This document shows, in pieces, positions 62,573-64,000 of a stretch of DNA of 64,000 bases; position 1 is the first letter of the stretch; each line of letters starts with the position of its first letter. Source of the DNA: Oxyruncus cristatus (taxonomy: Eukaryota > Chordata > Aves > Passeriformes > Cotingidae). The position numbers were made by a program, and so were the translations under genes. The notes under the pieces were generated by a model that saw nothing but the letters and a program-made list of their open reading frames with translations, did no database searches and was not told the origin of the DNA. Location of the stretch: positions 1,304,734 to 1,368,733 of the forward strand of contig VXAY01003830.1 of NCBI GenBank assembly GCA_013399855.1, given 5' to 3'.

Positions 62573-64000
62573 GATGAACCCTCTCAATGCTCCCAGTTAA
62601 AATTTCCCCAAAACATGCTCAAAGTGTCTGCCAGCAATTCATAGCTCACTTTGCAAGCTGGTCTGCCAGAGAGCCCATGGCTTTTCTAACACCTGTTTTC
62701 TCTTCTTCTAACCAAATTATGTTCAAGTACTGTCCCTGTGGTTTTCAGTTATATTGCTGGACTCTCCACCCACCCTCAAGACAACAATATTGACTACAAG
62801 AAAGAATATTTTATGGTAAGGTATGGTATGGTATTATCATCCACTGTTTAGTGTTACTTTCAGTGGTACAATGGATTTATCACTCCCCAAATCTGTCAAA
62901 ATTGGTACAAAGTTCCGGAGAAAGGAAAACCAGCACATTTGCTGATAGGGAAACCTGACAATGAAGAATTACTGTAATTTTTCTCTCATTCACCGGGTTC
63001 CCTCTTAAAAGTGAGAAAAACTCTTGTCTGTTATCTCTATGCACAGCAAGTGAGGGAAAAGAAATAAACAAAGGAAATGCCCAGCGACTGAATTCACAGA
63101 AGCCTCTAGGAAATGAAGGACTGAAGAGGCTTTGACAGGCATGAAAAGAAAAAAGAGAAAGACCTTCTCTGTAACTGGCAGAGATGTCTCCCTCTGACTA
63201 AAAAGATTGCAGAGAGTGGTTTTTTGAACTCAAGAGCTCACCCAAAAGAACAACACTGGCTTGAAAGAGAGAATGGGCACAAACCATGAGATGATAAAGC
63301 GTCAATAGGTGAATAATAACTACTGGAAAATACGGTCTATTAAAGTTGCCATCCAATTTATGTATTTGTCTTTCTCTCTTTGGTACTTTACACTACACGG
63401 GGGCCTGAAATTTCATAAGCCTCAGTCTTTCCCAAAGTGGAAACTTCCTCCTGGAGAGGGGCGGTTTGGCACAAGAACTCTTCCCCACTACCCTTTTCTT
63501 TGCAGTAGAGCAAAATCAACCACCCTGGGAGCTGAGTGCCTTTAATCCAAATGAGAGACATCCCTAGGGCATTTCAGTTCACTGAGTCCCCAGGGACTTA
63601 CAAAGAAAAGGCTCAGTCAATAAATGCTCTGACCCATGTAGTCCAGGGATGCCACCCCAACCAGAAGGGGCCCTTAACTTCTAAGAAGGAGAGAAGTAAC
63701 ACTAAGCTCTTCTGCAAATTGAACCAAAGAACTGAAATATCTCCTCTTTTTTTTTTTTTGCATTCCCCAAGCCTGCATAATAGTTCTGCATGTGAAATTT
63801 TAGAGAAATGAAATAATTTATGGTTCCAGTTTGCCGGTCTTTCTGCAAAGTGGATTTTTTTAAAAAATCCTGAACCCAAAACATGCTCCTGAATGGAAAG
63901 TTCAGTCCCCTCATGGCTGTAAATCAGAGGTGTAAAGGAAGCATAGTATTTGAACAGTACTTTTGCTTTTTAAATACATTAGATCAAGACGTACTAATAG
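62573..64000. other. Intergenic DNA to right edge
   Basis: No gene is recognised. A short TATGG pentamer repeat lies near 62813-62834, and a T-run near 63748-63759. TEC, expected further in this direction from gene order, is not visible. Confidence 0.55.

Noticed and set aside
47396..64000. Search for TEC kinase exons upstream of SLAIN2
   Set aside because: None of the PH, SH3, SH2 or kinase signature peptides were found; TEC is probably beyond the right edge.

Overview
This window is vertebrate nuclear DNA and reads as a bird genome. Its interspersed repeats are mostly CR1 LINE fragments with the avian-type 3' end (ATTCTATG-like terminal repeats). It also holds endogenous-retrovirus LTR material, long introns with GT..AG junctions, and one CpG island with a 486-base assembly gap.

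The only protein-coding gene I can support is SLAIN2, a microtubule plus-end protein, on the minus strand. Seven coding exons (2 to 8) were placed by matching translated residues, splice dinucleotides and codon phase: 36500-36648, 31558-31722, 29948-30109, 28375-28734, 26175-26312, 16056-16365 and 14357-14423. They join without a frame break into 449 residues ending in TGA. Exon 1, with the start codon, should lie in the N run at 46104-46589 inside the CpG island. The 3'UTR probably runs left from 14356 to a poly(A) signal near 11141.

Layout: 1-11.1 kb is intergenic DNA downstream of SLAIN2, with an inverted pair of CR1 fragments and a compact hairpin. 11.1-46.6 kb is SLAIN2. 46.6-47.1 kb is the promoter side of the CpG island. 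47.1-64 kb is intergenic, with CR1 copies (two of them 1.1-1.2 kb, retaining decayed reverse-transcriptase coding sequence) and a nearly 1-kb solo LTR at 61567-62567 bounded by an exact 5-bp target duplication.

From knowledge of vertebrate gene order, SLC10A4 and ZAR1 would be expected beyond the left edge and TEC beyond the right edge. I looked for their exons and found none here. The most notable non-genic signal is a tandem pair of near-consensus CTCF-type motifs in the solo LTR. I see no undescribed multi-gene system in this window.
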